From: Paramarasmius palmivorus
Taxonomy: Eukaryota; Basidiomycota; Agaricomycetes; Agaricales; Marasmiaceae
Reading direction: 5' to 3'
NCBI GenBank assembly: GCA_037176845.1
Contig: JAYKXP010000026.1
Location: 62,001-126,000, forward strand
Length of the DNA: 64,000 bases
Made by a program: the position numbers and the translations under genes. A model generated the notes under the pieces. It was not told the origin of the DNA. It made no database searches and saw only the letters and a program-made list of their open reading frames with translations. The first letter of the stretch is position 1; each line of letters begins with the position of its first letter. This document shows, in pieces, positions 46,001-58,014 of this stretch.

Positions 46001-48332
46001 CAGGACCACGTCAAGTGGCGCAGTAATCGCAGACTATGGCGGCAAGCACTCAGACCTAATACAATCGTCCGGCTGCGAACAGCTAAGCAAGAGCTGATCA
46101 ACGAAGTCTTCTCGATGACTCTCAGTCTTTCATGGATAACATTGAACTGGACTTGTCAACCTCCAATGTGTAGCTCATGCGTATTCAGTGCATTGACAGC
46201 TTGGCTGGCAGTGGGGGTTTTGCCTTGAAGATCATGAACGGTATCAAATGTCAAGACCACGGATGACACATTGCTGTCAGTTGCGCAGACCGCATCGACG
46301 ATATCCTTGCACCCCAATTTCGTCCCTTTGTAATGACTTGCCCTCGCTGGCCACCCATTCTCGTGGCAGGTCGAAAGCATCTGAAAATCTTCCCAGGATT
46401 ACCGAGAGCTGCCCATTCACAGAGTGTTGTGTGTGTTCTTACTGCGTTCCAAATGCTCGTAGCTTTCGTTGTTTACGAGACATGATTGTTCCTCGACTTC
46501 TACGGGAAGTGGATTCGGGCGACGGTGCTTCGACGAGTTCGTTGCACGGCATCAGCTTATGTTCAAGTCATTGGAGTCACGCCTCCTTGCCCTGCCAACA
46601 CAATGGTTGCTGGTACGGTCTGTGAGTATCTTAACGCTTTCAGGCCGTGTATCTTCCTTGCCGTGGTATTCCTGGAAGAGAGCTCAGATTGAAGTAGACG
46701 CAGTGGTAGGAAGGGTCGTCTTCCGAATTTCCCTCCCCTACGTCGAAGCACTTCATCAAGAAACAGCTTTCCGCTGGGAACGTGCTAGCATTGCAATGGC
46801 GTCTCTGAAGTGCTAATTGGATTCTACTCAATCAGGATGTGAGCTAATGTGAGTTCCTCGGAAATGTGGATACATATCAGTTGTATAGCCATCCTCGAAC
46901 TATCCATTGCTTTTCACAGTATCTCCCCGCCATCCTGACGAACAACGTAGTAAAGGGAAAAGACAATCAAATCCATTCAAATGCGTTGATTTAAGCCAAC
47001 AATGCTTATACTGGATGTAATGTGTACTATGTATAAATAAACGAAATAAAAAGAAATCCATCAGACTGACACTCCTCCCGCTGGCTGAGACTCAAAGCGC
47101 CCATACGGGCACCACAAGTACACAGCCAAACGTCCTCGAGACTTCGAGTAAACGAAGCCATGTTCTCAGTTTGAACGAGGGAGCGCAATTGTCATCGACT
47201 GGATTTGAAGAAGTGGCATTTGTAAAAATGCGAGACTCGGTCAGTTTCTATAAAAAGATCCTGATGAGTATGTTCTGAGGAATCAAGTTGTTGGAGGAAG
47301 GATTTTATAAAATTTTGACCTGGTCCGTGCGCAAAGTTCCCACGTGCAAAAAAATCGGCTTTCGGCCTTTATCGAGTCCGAAATACCGATGCGCCGCCCA
47401 CATAACTTTTCCTCTACCTTCACATTCTCAGACCAAGCACAAGGCAGAATATATAACCCATAATCTTCCTTGAATGTCATGTGGATGTCGTCATTACTGG
47501 TGAATGTTCGGACGAACGGGAGTGGGTGCTGCAGACTGGCCAAAGCGTTGGTAAAGACATTCACGGTTCAACGTTCAATGTTCAGTAGCTAATGAGCTTG
47601 AGGTGCGTAATCCATCATTGAGATTGCTTTCGGAATTGTTGATCGTATAGTAATATTTACAGCAGATACCACATCCCACTATCCCAATGAAAGGCTTTGC
47701 TTGGATGTCGTCAGGACTCTCGTGACTACAACTTAGTACGATGTGTACTCCCCAAAGATGGACCTGGCACTACGATTATGCCCATGGTAATACTAGGCCT
47801 CTATAGTGCTTACTCCGCATGCCCTCGACATGGATGCAAGAGCATCATAGGATCTGAAAATACGCCGATCTCTCTGCATGTATAGGGAAGACCGAAGAAC
47901 GTAATCCCATGTCATCGATTCTGGCTTTCACCTTTCACCATCTCCGTTTTCGAGACTCGAACCGGAGTCGTGGTTGACTTGAATCACTTTCATGTCGATC
48001 CAGAGCAGTGTTGCACTTACTTTCTACGGGGCTGCCAAACGAAGATGGAAATCCGAATAGAAGTTTTCTACAACAGTTTCCGAGAAAGGGTTTCTGTGGT
48101 CCAGGACCAACCCGGCTCTAGAAAAATTTGTGGTACCAGGAAGTTGTGGACATGATGGGCCACGAATTTTTTGATGTGGCATCGTCAAATGGGGAGGACA
48201 TTGTGCACTGCGTGCCGTAACCCAGCAACATTCGGAGGACAATGGACATCCTCAGCCCTATATGATAAGCCAATCGACAGCCCCATACCTTTCAATCTTG
48301 CCTCTCACTATCATCCAGTGTCCACTCCAGTA
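43045..48332. other. Gene-poor region with possible decayed fragments
   Basis: 5.3 kb without a convincing gene. Many frames are interrupted by stops and no splice model gives a known protein. Two minus-strand pieces have protein-like composition: 46156-46380 (listed separately) and a segment at about 45235-45483 reading DVVVAENAEFLTLASVALDF. A short direct repeat ACGGAAGCAA occurs twice in tandem at about 43659-43680, next to an A-rich run. Confidence 0.5.
46156..46380 (-). pseudogene. Possible fragment of a zinc-binding dehydrogenase / enoyl reductase-like gene
   Basis: The frame reads GCKDIVDAVCATDSNVSSVV followed by LTFDTVHDLQGKTPTASQAV. The pattern DIV..V...T...V....DT resembles the Rossmann-fold part of medium-chain enoyl reductases, where a DIV/VFDY-type strand is followed by a TG/TD-V..FDT block. 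No other part of such a gene can be placed in order around it. This is a weak resemblance, so it may be chance. Confidence 0.2.
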
Positions 48333-50603
48333 ATGGCTCGTAAAAAGCCTGCCGCATTCACTACTTCCAACAGCAATAAAAGGGCTAGAGATGAGCAGGA
48401 GGATCTTGATGGCATGTTCCTAATCAGCTGCAATGAAGCCCCTGTTGAACTAACTTCGTCCTTAGATCAGTCCGGTAACAAGGCTCCGAAGCGTCCCAGG
48501 ACGAAAAAAGTTGCGACACGGCCAGGAAAAGGCTCGCGGAACGCTGGAAAGCTAAAGGATGCTTTCGAAAAATTGTCTGAGGATCTCTGGTTCGAGGTGA
48601 GCATCTAATCTTTCTGGGCAACCTCAGTGTACTGACCACTGTTCAGATTCTTGGTCAGCTTCCGTTGGAGACACTATGTACACTTTTGAAAGTCAACCGC
48701 CTATTTCGCGACAACCTACTCTCATCGGGATTTCTCTTTGTGTGGAGAGATGCACGATTACACCGTGGAATACCAGAGCCTCCTTTCCGTATGAGTGAGC
48801 CAAAGTGGGCGGTGTTCTTGTTTGAATCGCACAAGTGCGAGGTAAGTCTCGAGACTCTTAAAAAGCCTCAATCCTAAACTTGGGATAGGCCTGTTCTCGT
48901 GCACGAGTCCACCAAATTGATTTTGCGTTATTGCGCCGCCTGTGCAGAGCCTGCATTAAGAAGGAGTATGTTTATATTTTCTATTCCTGTCGTAGATAAC
49001 TCTTCCTTATCCTGAACATCATTTAGGACCCTTACCCGGACTCAGATTCGCTCTCAGGTCCCAGTCTTCAAAAAGACAGATATTGATCTGTTTTCCCAAG
49101 TCATGGCGCCAACTTTCGGTACGTATGTCATAACCGTAAATGTAAACTCTACTCAATGTTCCCCTCATAGTCGATAACCAAACCCCGCGATTTGCTGAAG
49201 CTGAAGTCGCAAAAATCGCAGAAGAATGCGAGAAAAGGGGTATCACACTCGAAGTTTATGCTAAAAGAGAAAAGGAAGCAATTACCCAACGTATGGAGGT
49301 ATGTTCTTCGTCATGTTCGAGGTGCACTTAGCATAACGTTGGAATGTAGCATGCTAGACGTTGCAAAACGTGGTATCTCAAGGAAGAGCGTGCGCGTTCA
49401 CAGGAGCTTAGCGACACACGTGCTAGTAGGCTTGAGGCGTGAGTGCTGGTTACTGTCCCCTTGTATACCGTCATGACATACTATTTCACAGCATACAAGC
49501 CCGACTGTTCGAGATGGGCTACTCTGAGGACGACATAGCAATCATCCACATAATGGACACAGTCCACAAGTGCACCCAGCTGACTGATAGAAGTAGGCTT
49601 ACATTCATCCGACGTTTATCTCTATTGCTAACTCTTCTTCAAGGCTGGAACAATATCAAAGATGAGATGGTTCAATTAATCCAGCGCCGTCGTGTGGAGT
49701 GGATGTTTAACGAACATGACTGTGGTCCAGAATTGAATGTGCGCCGCAACATGATGCAGATGGTCTACACTCGTTATGAAAAATCACTCGACCTCACCAT
49801 ACGCCGGTATCTACCTAGCCTTCATACCCTCTCCTTACTCCCGTCGATATGCCCCTTGCTCGGGAAGCCCGACAGCGACGATGTGACTGCGGGCGACATC
49901 GAGCACCTCATAAGCACAGGCATCATTCAAGAAGAAGTGGATGCACTTCTCCTCGAACAGCTCAACAGATTGAAGATCGACGTCGCTGATATCAACGTTG
50001 CTGCGCATGTCATATGTTGCCGCTGTTACAGCTCGCATGGCAGCTTTCTTTCTGCATTTCGTCACTGGCGTAGTGGCGATTGCCCGGAGAGAACTCATTT
50101 CACAAGGTTTTCAGGGTTGAAGATGGGTGACCCTACTCTTGTTCACGATCTTCAGCAGGCAGCTGGAGAGGACTACAAAACTGCTGATGAGTTTGACGAC
50201 GCGGGGAAATGGTTCCGATGTGCTGCGCCATTTTGTGGATTCTTTGGTACGTGGCGAGCCTGTGTAAGTGCAATTCTACTGCGTATCTGTTTTGGATTGC
50301 CGCTTATACACGTATTCAATAGATTTCCCATTGCGGTAGCGCCGCCAAGGATCACTGGCCTGAAGCTCGAGGTTTCGAGTTGCTTAAAAAAGCTGCGGCC
50401 TCTGACACCAGAGAGTCGTGGGCATGCAGTCATTGTACGATGTATGATGGTGCTGGCCTGACCGTAAGGAGAGCCATTCTTGATCATGTTCAGAAAGAGT
50501 AAGTGCCTTTTCCCAAGTCCGACGAAAGAGCTAACGCCTGTTTTACAGACATAGCATACTTGATCCAAAGGTACCAGAAGACTTTTTCTTTGCCAAACGG
50601 TGA
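48333..50603 (+). CDS. F-box / zinc-finger protein, paralogue B (about 10 exons)
   Basis: Start ATG at 48333 (MARKKPAAFTTSNSNKRAR); first exons 48333-48596, 48647-48841 and 48889-48965. About 600-620 residues, ending VPEDFFFAKR. Same order as paralogue A: GKGSRNAGKL, the F-box (KLSEDLWFEILGQLPLETLC, LLKVNRLFRDNL, VWRDARL), a Cys knuckle CEACSRARVHQ...CRAC, linker FEMGYSEDDIAII, and three Cys/His clusters (CCRCYSS...H, CAAPFCGFFGTWRACISH, CSHCTMYD...H...H). Intron positions match paralogue A after the F-box first strand, in the Cys knuckle, before the HAxx helix, in the LTDR block, after the TWRxC block and before the last VPEDFFF block; it lacks paralogue A's first, GC-AG intron. Likely an SCF adaptor with a zinc-containing recognition region (inference). 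Confidence 0.87.
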
Positions 50604-51325
50604 TTAGATGCGATGCATGCTGGATGTTGAAACGCGTTCGAACTTTGTATACGCAATATTGTGATTATAACATGTAGATATTCTTGTACCTTTTCTCGAC
50701 CTATCAAATCCTTTGTTGACACAGGGGCCCAAACCAGGGGTTGGCGTGCTGACGGGTCATACAGGAGTTCAAAGTCATACACTGAAATCGCGATTCGCAT
50801 TCGCTCGGCGAGAAGACAGACCAGTGATTGGTATTGTAAGCTCCGTGAAAACATAACGATTGTACCATACAACGAGAACTATACATAAGCCCACAACATA
50901 ACAAAACGAGAATGATGAAAGAAATCCGAATGCAGTAAGTATACAATGTGTTTATGCATGATGAATAGATAGGACCTGAATGAATGAATGACAGAGACCA
51001 TATGCGAATCGGTCCCGGATATTTCGATACATCCGCCGTGGATGTCGATCATAGATGCCAAATGATGAAGATTGTCCCAGTAAGATATCCAATGACAGAT
51101 GCAGCCCAAAACGGAAAAGGTTGATGGAAAGTGTGTCGCTGGCGGGTAGTAATAGCACACGTAGCATGAGAGCGCTGATGCGCTATGCCTTCCGCGCCTC
51201 ACTGCGGATTTCTGGCAGCGGGTAACAGCCTGTACAGCAAGAGTTTAATAACATTATCCCAATAAAAATAATCCAGATAGTGTACATACAGTAGTCTGCG
51301 AATCGTCGTCAATACACCGAGTCAT
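50604..51325. other. Convergent intergenic region
   Basis: 3' flanks of the F-box paralogue B (plus) and the next minus-strand gene. No coding region is supported. Confidence 0.5.
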
Positions 51326-52123
51326 TTATGCGGCACAATCCACCATCTCCCAATCCTCAGTAGGTGATACCTGTACCCAGGAGTTACCCAATATCGACGA
51401 GTCCCTGTCCACATCCATCGCCTCGCCACCTAACGTTAGGCCATTTCTGGCCACTAACAACTCTAAATCCCTTGTGGCCTGCATGATAGACAAGGCCAAC
51501 CTCGGCCCCATGTTCAAGATCTTCTGTCCTTCGGGCGTACACCGCATTCGTGCGATGATAGCCTGTTTGTAGAGATCCGGCTCCTGCCTCTTATTTTTCC
51601 GAGGCTTGGATAGGGGTGGCGAAGGTAGAGCTAGGATAGAGAGGGGCTTGGTGATATGAGAGGTAGGTGATAGGGGCGATGAGACGCGGTATTGGGAGCG
51701 GTTTAACGATTGCGACGACGGTAATTGAGGTTTTGATGAGGTGAATGTGGATGGAGATGATGATTCTGGTAATGAAGGGGGCTGTGGTGACGACTTCCGT
51801 GGTGCTGTTGACTGCGGCTGCGGGGTTCTGCTCATTAACGCCTTCTTCCGGTGTTCCCTCTCCCTCTCCTTCAGGCTGTAGTTCGAGGTACTATGGAGCC
51901 TCGATGACGACTTTCCATGCCCCTGCAGTTGCGACTGCATGTCGACGAGAGAGACACAGCTCTCTGTCCTTCTGAGGCCGACATTCGAAGTCATACCCAT
52001 TCTCGGAGCCTTTGTCTTTGGTGCTGTGGGGGTAGCGGAACAGGAAAAGGAACAAGTACGTTTGCGGGTATTGATGTTATTTGAAGAAGGAATGTAGGGC
52101 TGGGGGAGGAGAAGAGTCGTCAT
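51326..52123 (-). CDS. Hypothetical protein with conserved C-terminal helix
   Basis: Single exon, 265 residues, starting MTTLLLPQPYIPSS. The N-terminal 165 residues are Ser/Pro/Gln-rich and probably disordered. The C-terminal part holds a well-formed helical block, DLYKQAIIARMRCTPEGQKI then LNMGPRLALSIMQATRDLEL, followed by an acidic end (DWEMVDCAA). I have seen this kind of ARM/TPEGQKILNMGPRLA block in other agaricomycete hypothetical proteins; its function is unknown. The ATG and the uninterrupted frame make it a solid coding call. Confidence 0.75.
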   Translation of the reverse strand: MTTLLLPQPYIPSSNNINTRKRTCSFSCSATPTAPKTKAPRMGMTSNVGLRRTESCVSLVDMQSQLQGHGKSSSRLHSTSNYSLKEREREHRKKALMSRTPQPQSTAPRKSSPQPPSLPESSSPSTFTSSKPQLPSSQSLNRSQYRVSSPLSPTSHITKPLSILALPSPPLSKPRKNKRQEPDLYKQAIIARMRCTPEGQKILNMGPRLALSIMQATRDLELLVARNGLTLGGEAMDVDRDSSILGNSWVQVSPTEDWEMVDCAA

Positions 52124-55100
52124 TTGGGGTGATGGAGGTAGCAGTTCAAGTAAGAAATAGCAAATGCAGTGTGGAGACGGCCCTAATTATGACTCCTCCG
52201 GCTTATGTCAACCCCGAACCGGACCCTGCATCGGGCTCATATGGGCTATGTTCCGTTGATCGCAATCTCTGATCAGATTCTCCTTCTTAGCTTCTCACAC
52301 GACCGCCAGATTGCGGTAAATCATTCTCTTGGTGTGCTTAGAGGCGAGACTTTCTCGTTGTTTCTCACTTTCAAGTAGCATACTCGAGCGTACATCCACT
52401 GTACTACCCACTGCGCGGTGCTAACGAACTTGACTCAAGAAGATTCTATATGTCGGGATGACGCAGATTCGGGGATGCATGGAAGTCGATCTCCTCGTAA
52501 TCTCCTTTTGGCTCGACAACAATCATGACAAGCTCGGTATAATACACTGCTAACTGGATCAACATCTTGATGCTGATATCGTTCAATGCATGCAATAATG
52601 ATGTCTCGGCCGTCTGCCACTCAAGCAAAGATACTGTTATCGACTCTACTCCAATTCCCGCAGGCCTCTCAAAGGAACCAGGCCCTGTCAGGTCGAAACT
52701 ATCCTGGAACCAACTGTCGTGTCGCGTCGAAAATCAGTGATCTTATTGCCATTGGTTCCTGAGAGGCTTCAAGGATCGAAAAGATCACAATAACATAGCT
52801 GAACTGTACTTCATGCATATAGCCGGCGTCCAAGGATTTTTGCAATGCACCGTTTCTATTTCGGTCGCTCTATCATGACAGAGAAGCGACTAAATCAAAA
52901 CAAGAAACCATTCAAGACTCCAGGTTGGTTAGTGTTTTGACGGTTTCCATTTTATCGAGCACTAAGTGCTAGGAAACCCTAGATACCTCCGCCGCACGGG
53001 GATAGTCCCACCTCCTACAGATCGAGCGATTGATATTCGGGTCTGCTCCACCTTAATTTGGGTACCCGCCGCGAAAGCTATCTATGCACTTTAACCCACT
53101 CCGAGTCCTTTCGGGAGCGATTCTGTATCTTCAATGTACGCTTCAATGTACAAGCCGCCACCCATAAGTACATCGAATTTTCATCAAGCGAAGCGATCAA
53201 GACTTCAGGGTCTCTACATGATTAACCTTTACAAGTGCGCTCCATGTGGTGACATGTTGGGAGTGTCCTAAATGTTAACATCAAGCTTGCATTCCGCCTG
53301 TTGATCAGGGTCAGAGGAGTTGATTCGAGGGCTCTAAACGAAATATATCAAGCACAGTATCTCGCCAATCGCTCCACATTCAGGACGTTTCGATCGTCTG
53401 TTTCCTGCGTCTAAAGGTACTCATTCCGGAAATAGCTATGACATTTCAGCAGGAGGTAAATCCTTCGATCACTGCGACAAAACACACTCCATCTTGTAGA
53501 TACCAGAATCATACGAGTTGTTAACCAGCAATCTAGCGACTTGCAGCTTGATGTTTCGATTATTGAATCGTAGAGGCTCCGCCTCAGACGGCGGATAATG
53601 TCACAAGTAAAACTTGTCGGAAATTGCACCAACATATCATATGCAACTCTCATCTATCTGCAACGAACGTTTGTCTGGACTGATTTAATAGAGCGTCAGG
53701 ATCTCAAGCAGGCTGAACGAAAGAGGCGCACCTAGTCAAAGCGAGATGGTTAACACGGTTGAATCAGCAGCCGGTGTACCCGGAAGATTAGGATCATTCG
53801 TGCCAGCACCGGTGTGATTCACGAGCGCGATGCTTGACTCTGAGGTTCAAAATCGCATTAGTCGGTGATCCTAGTTTCACCCATGGCCGTCAAGAGCGAT
53901 GTGTACCTTGATGATCATGGAGCAGACCGCTGAGGCAAGTAAGATCATTGGAGCCTGCTTTGCACTGATCACCTTGGTTTTGATTGTTGTCGTCCAAGGA
54001 GATGTAAAGGGACAGGGCTTGCCTTTTTTGAAAGAGTATGAAGGAATCAGGTAGAAACCGGGACTCACTACTAGTCCAGACCAAGTTGATGCAACAACGG
54101 ATCTTTCACTTCGGTGCGCTGGAAAAGATGCTAGAAGACGTGGTTCTCGGACTTATCGATAAGAGTGGGAATGATCAGTCACTTACCGACGCCGACCCCC
54201 ATTGTTTGCAATCGCGGCTTCAGTTTTTCGAGCGGGTGAAGACTGGATAATTTGATTTAGAAGCCAATAGATTAAATCAAAAGAAAGCCCGACCCGACCA
54301 GCTTCCAAGGTTGTATACTTCTCTGCCCTCGGCTGTTTCTAGTCACCGGTCTACGACATCATTCTTTGCTCGGTGAGCATTCTTCTAGACCGACCACCTT
54401 AAATGACCGCCGTCGTATTCGAGGAGATATAGAATACCCGTCTTCAATGTCCAGAGTTCCAAGACCAATGCCCAAAGGGAAATGTTTGAAGACCGGAAGT
54501 CGTTGAACTTCCTTGACAACATCGACCTTGGAAGACTCATTCGAAGTAGCACTGGTTTAGACGCCGGTTTCCGGTTGCCAGCTGCAAAGATCTTGGTTGA
54601 TATTTCTAGAGGACTGCCTTAGTCCGGCGTTGCTGTCTACAAGCCAAGCAAACAGCAGAGACGGCGGGCGCTTTTGAAGTTCGAGTGCAAGACGGTTGTC
54701 TGTTGTTCTCTGAGTCTCCTTTACTGCAAACATGCTTCAGAATTACACGAAAATACGCAACAATTGATGGTCTGGGCCAGAGTTGAGACGCTTTATTCTG
54801 GTGGTGGTTAGCTTTGAAGGTTTGAACTAGGTCTTCGTGGAAGTTCGGGTGTGAGACTGTTTTTCGCACGTGATGCAGGCGTTCTTTTCCTCGGACCATG
54901 TCCTTCGCTGCTCAGAGTCAAAGCGCTCAATTCAAACCTCAGGCTGTACAACGTAATGGCAATTGACTAGGGAACACCACAATATACAGCAAATCTCTCA
55001 GCTGTTTGCACTACTTCGTTTGACATCGCTCTCCTCCGCTTGACATTGCTCTTCTTCGCGAACCACCGAGCTGTGGACCAGAGACAGTTGACTCGGAGGT

Positions 55101-56000
55101 GTGGTATACCATATATCAGTAGACCTCTCAATTTTAGCTGCAGGCATACGCGATCTTTATTCACAAACTACAGCTCTGAAATACAACAGCTAGCATGAAC
55201 GGCTTTTCGGGTAATCAAACAGGAAAACTGTCACTTGCTGAAACATCAGGGAAGCACTAGGGAAAGATCGTACTGTACGATGACTAGTACTCGGGCTTTG
55301 ATACACCTCTGTGGTCGGTATGTGCACTTTCTTTTTTGAGTTAAATATTCATGACACGCGAATAGGCAACGAATAGGCTGCTATGGGCTCAGCGCTGAGC
55401 ATACACGTATCACCAGAACGAAGACAGCGAACAGCGCCCTCGGTTCGGCTCACATACACTTTGACTGTACTTCGACTCACCGCCTGCCTGTATCAGCTAT
55501 TTCTGCTGTTCAGCCCATCTTCGACTTCTCATTTGGACGTTTTGGATCTTGGAAGCTGCGGTTACGAAAATATAAATCCCGATACGCGAGAGAAGTACCG
55601 GCAGCAGCCGCGAGAAGTTGGGGTGTACCCTCGGATCTATATATTCCTGCTGCCTGCTACTGCGAGAGACTCGGGAAGTCTAGCGAATTGTAGTACGGCG
55701 AGCTATCTCGGAGAATATAGTTAAAACCTCTTATCATTGGGTATGGAATACCGCTGTGTTGATCAGGGTAAAGAAGGCCTTGCCTGTGTATCCTTTGGGT
55801 GTTGAGCGGACCATATGTGGGTTACGGTCGCGGGAAGGTTGAAGGTGTAGCACATGCCGGTGGCATTTGCTGGAATTTGAACGAGTCCGCAGGTTACGTT
55901 TAATGTGCAAATCGTAACATGCCCTACATCCACCCAGCATGTCGCGACTCTGAAGTCGAACAAAGTTAGACAGTGTTTGTAAATTTTACTCAAAATAATA
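52124..56000. other. Gene-poor stretch
   Basis: 3.9 kb with no supported gene. Contains short tandem duplications such as CTTCAATGTA repeated at about 53129-53152. Open frames here (for example 53877-54084 minus, 54606-54899 minus, 55383-55724 plus) have no recognisable content. Confidence 0.5.
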
Positions 56001-56476
56001 GAGAGTATTCGTGGGCGTATATACGGAATTTTTCCCGTACAAAACATGCTCCACTTTGTATATCCGGAGAATTTTTCAATCACAAGCTGTAGAAATTGTA
56101 GAACATTTGTCGTATATACAACTTACAAGCATCTTTGTACGATGTTTTAGCTCCTTTACGTACCTTGTCCTCCATGCAGTTTTCTTGGTGCGATTCCCTT
56201 CCTCTCTCAACTTGCCTAAGTTGCCTTACCTCACACTCCCACCAATGATTTTTTGGGCGAAGCCTGAGGCCTAGGGTACGGGGGTTGAAGAGGACAATGA
56301 GTGAGGATGACGCACGTTGCACCTGGCATGCCTTACGCAACGTCTTTTCTTGGGTCAGGTACATAGCGCGTCGTAAAATTTACAGGAAATATGAAGCCCC
56401 ACTTTGGGAAATTTGCGTGAAGAACTAAGTCAGATTTGTATGTTCGGAAACTGTATATACGCCCACGAATACTCTC
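56001..56476. mobile_element. MITE-like element with perfect 24-bp terminal inverted repeats
   Basis: The 24 bases from 56001 (beginning GAGAGTATTCG and ending GTATATAC) recur as an exact inverted copy at 56453-56476. The dinucleotide TA flanks the element on both sides (55999-56000 and 56477-56478), fitting a TA target-site duplication. The 476-bp interior has no transposase-like frame. Length, terminal inverted repeats and TA target point to a non-autonomous element of a Tc1/mariner-type family. Confidence 0.8.
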
Positions 56477-58014
56477 TAATCGCAGAAAATTGGAGTCGAA
56501 CGGTCAGATGTAAAGGGGCTTAGCTCATAAGCGCCCAAGATATTCTTGTTCCCAACCACCATGTTCGTGGACACTCCTGTTTCTTATCTCTCCCAATGAC
56601 TCGTTGCAACGTTTCGACACACAAGATTTCGATTCACCCCTTAGATCTATTATCTGCGAGTCGTCAAGCCGTCAATGTTCACTCGTGTATTCAGTAAAGA
56701 CTACATGTTCCCCGAATCTGACCGGTGACGCGTTTATAAAAAGTTCTTGTCAAAACGTCAAAATCTCAGCAAGTGCTATACTTGTGTTCACCGAATGACA
56801 CCGTATCAACGTCTCTGACGCGTCCAAGTACACCCTCGTAATAGCCTCTCACTCTCCATCGCCGCTTTGTGCCAGCTAGTAACGTTTGCTTACCAATACG
56901 CAGCTATGGCGGTAGCGGGCATAACACCTCTTCCGTTTTGAATTACTTTGAGCATTGCTTTGGTTTGCTATGCCAATGAAGGATAGGAAGCATTGGGTTC
57001 ACGAATGAGGTCAGTGTCTTTATCGCCTTTATGTCGGGGATAGCCGCTGATACTTTTCCTCCCACCCCTACTTCAATGTGCTATTTCAACATGACCCAAC
57101 TAGGATAGAATAGGACTTTGCGTCATGGTCCAGCCATTCCACCCCAGGCCTCAGCTTGATGGGTCAATAAGCGTCAATAAGGTGCGCCAAGGACTCCATT
57201 GGAAGAATGAAGCACTGCAAGTCTGCATACAAGAGCAGGAACAATATATACTGCGGCCTACTGCGGCATGTACAGGAAATTCTATTGTCCGGACTGAAGT
57301 TGCCCAACAGCCCGAACGAGAAACCCCGTTCCGCGTTTCGTAGCCTCATGTGTCGAGATGACTCTGCTGTTGGAGTCAGAAGGTCACACGGAAACTTTAG
57401 AAGCTGCATGGCTTGCAGGGTTGCCGCTAATCTCCATATGGCATGTTTTCCCCCGCTCCTGGAGCGGCACTCTACTTGTCAATATTGGAATCCTCTCTCT
57501 CGTCGCTGCAGCACACTTGACCAGTCGAATCTATGCGGTGTTGACATTGCAAAGTCACAGATGCTAGCAAATTCGTTTATATGACAGAAGACTCAAAATC
57601 GGGCAACGTAAATCGGTCGTACGATAACGCTTATAGATTTGCCGTTCCCTTATACAGTACCACACAAGTAACATAATCCGACCCCCATCTCTATTGTCGG
57701 CATTCCGAACCAGGCGATGCCATTCCTCAAATAGTGAGTCAAATCCTCACAAATCGCCACTGGAACAGACCACGGGCTTGCTCATAAAAGCAAAAAGTCT
57801 TGGAAGCCTGAGTAAATCCTCTACTGTCAGCTTACCAGACCTTCCCAGACCCCCATTTACTCCACAACCCAGAGTGGTATTCGAGAGCCACAGACCGTGC
57901 CTGGCCAGGCGGATCCGGAAACGAACAAGTGTTTGTTGTGTTTCTAGCATCTTCTCCAACCCGCTACGTATAAGTAAAGAAGCCCACAGAAGAGCGAGTC
58001 CCTTCCGTGCACCT
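56477..58014. other. Gene-poor stretch
   Basis: No supported gene; the right end holds the promoter of the next plus-strand gene. A small tandem duplication GTCAATAAGC/GTCAATAAGG occurs at about 57161-57182. The frame of the next gene is open for about 300 nt upstream of its first ATG. Confidence 0.45.

Noticed and set aside
47940..47985. GACTCGAACCGGAG, like the T-arm end of a tRNA on minus
   Set aside because: The T-stem does not pair and no D-arm or acceptor stem lies at the right distance.
53877..54084. Short hydrophobic minus-strand frames that could suggest a pheromone precursor or hydrophobin
   Set aside because: No C-terminal CaaX motif of a pheromone and no eight-Cys hydrophobin spacing.
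55383..55724. Plus-strand frame of 113 residues starting MGSALSIHVSPER
   Set aside because: No domain, no splice partner and no homologous pattern; sits in a gene-poor region and is probably chance.
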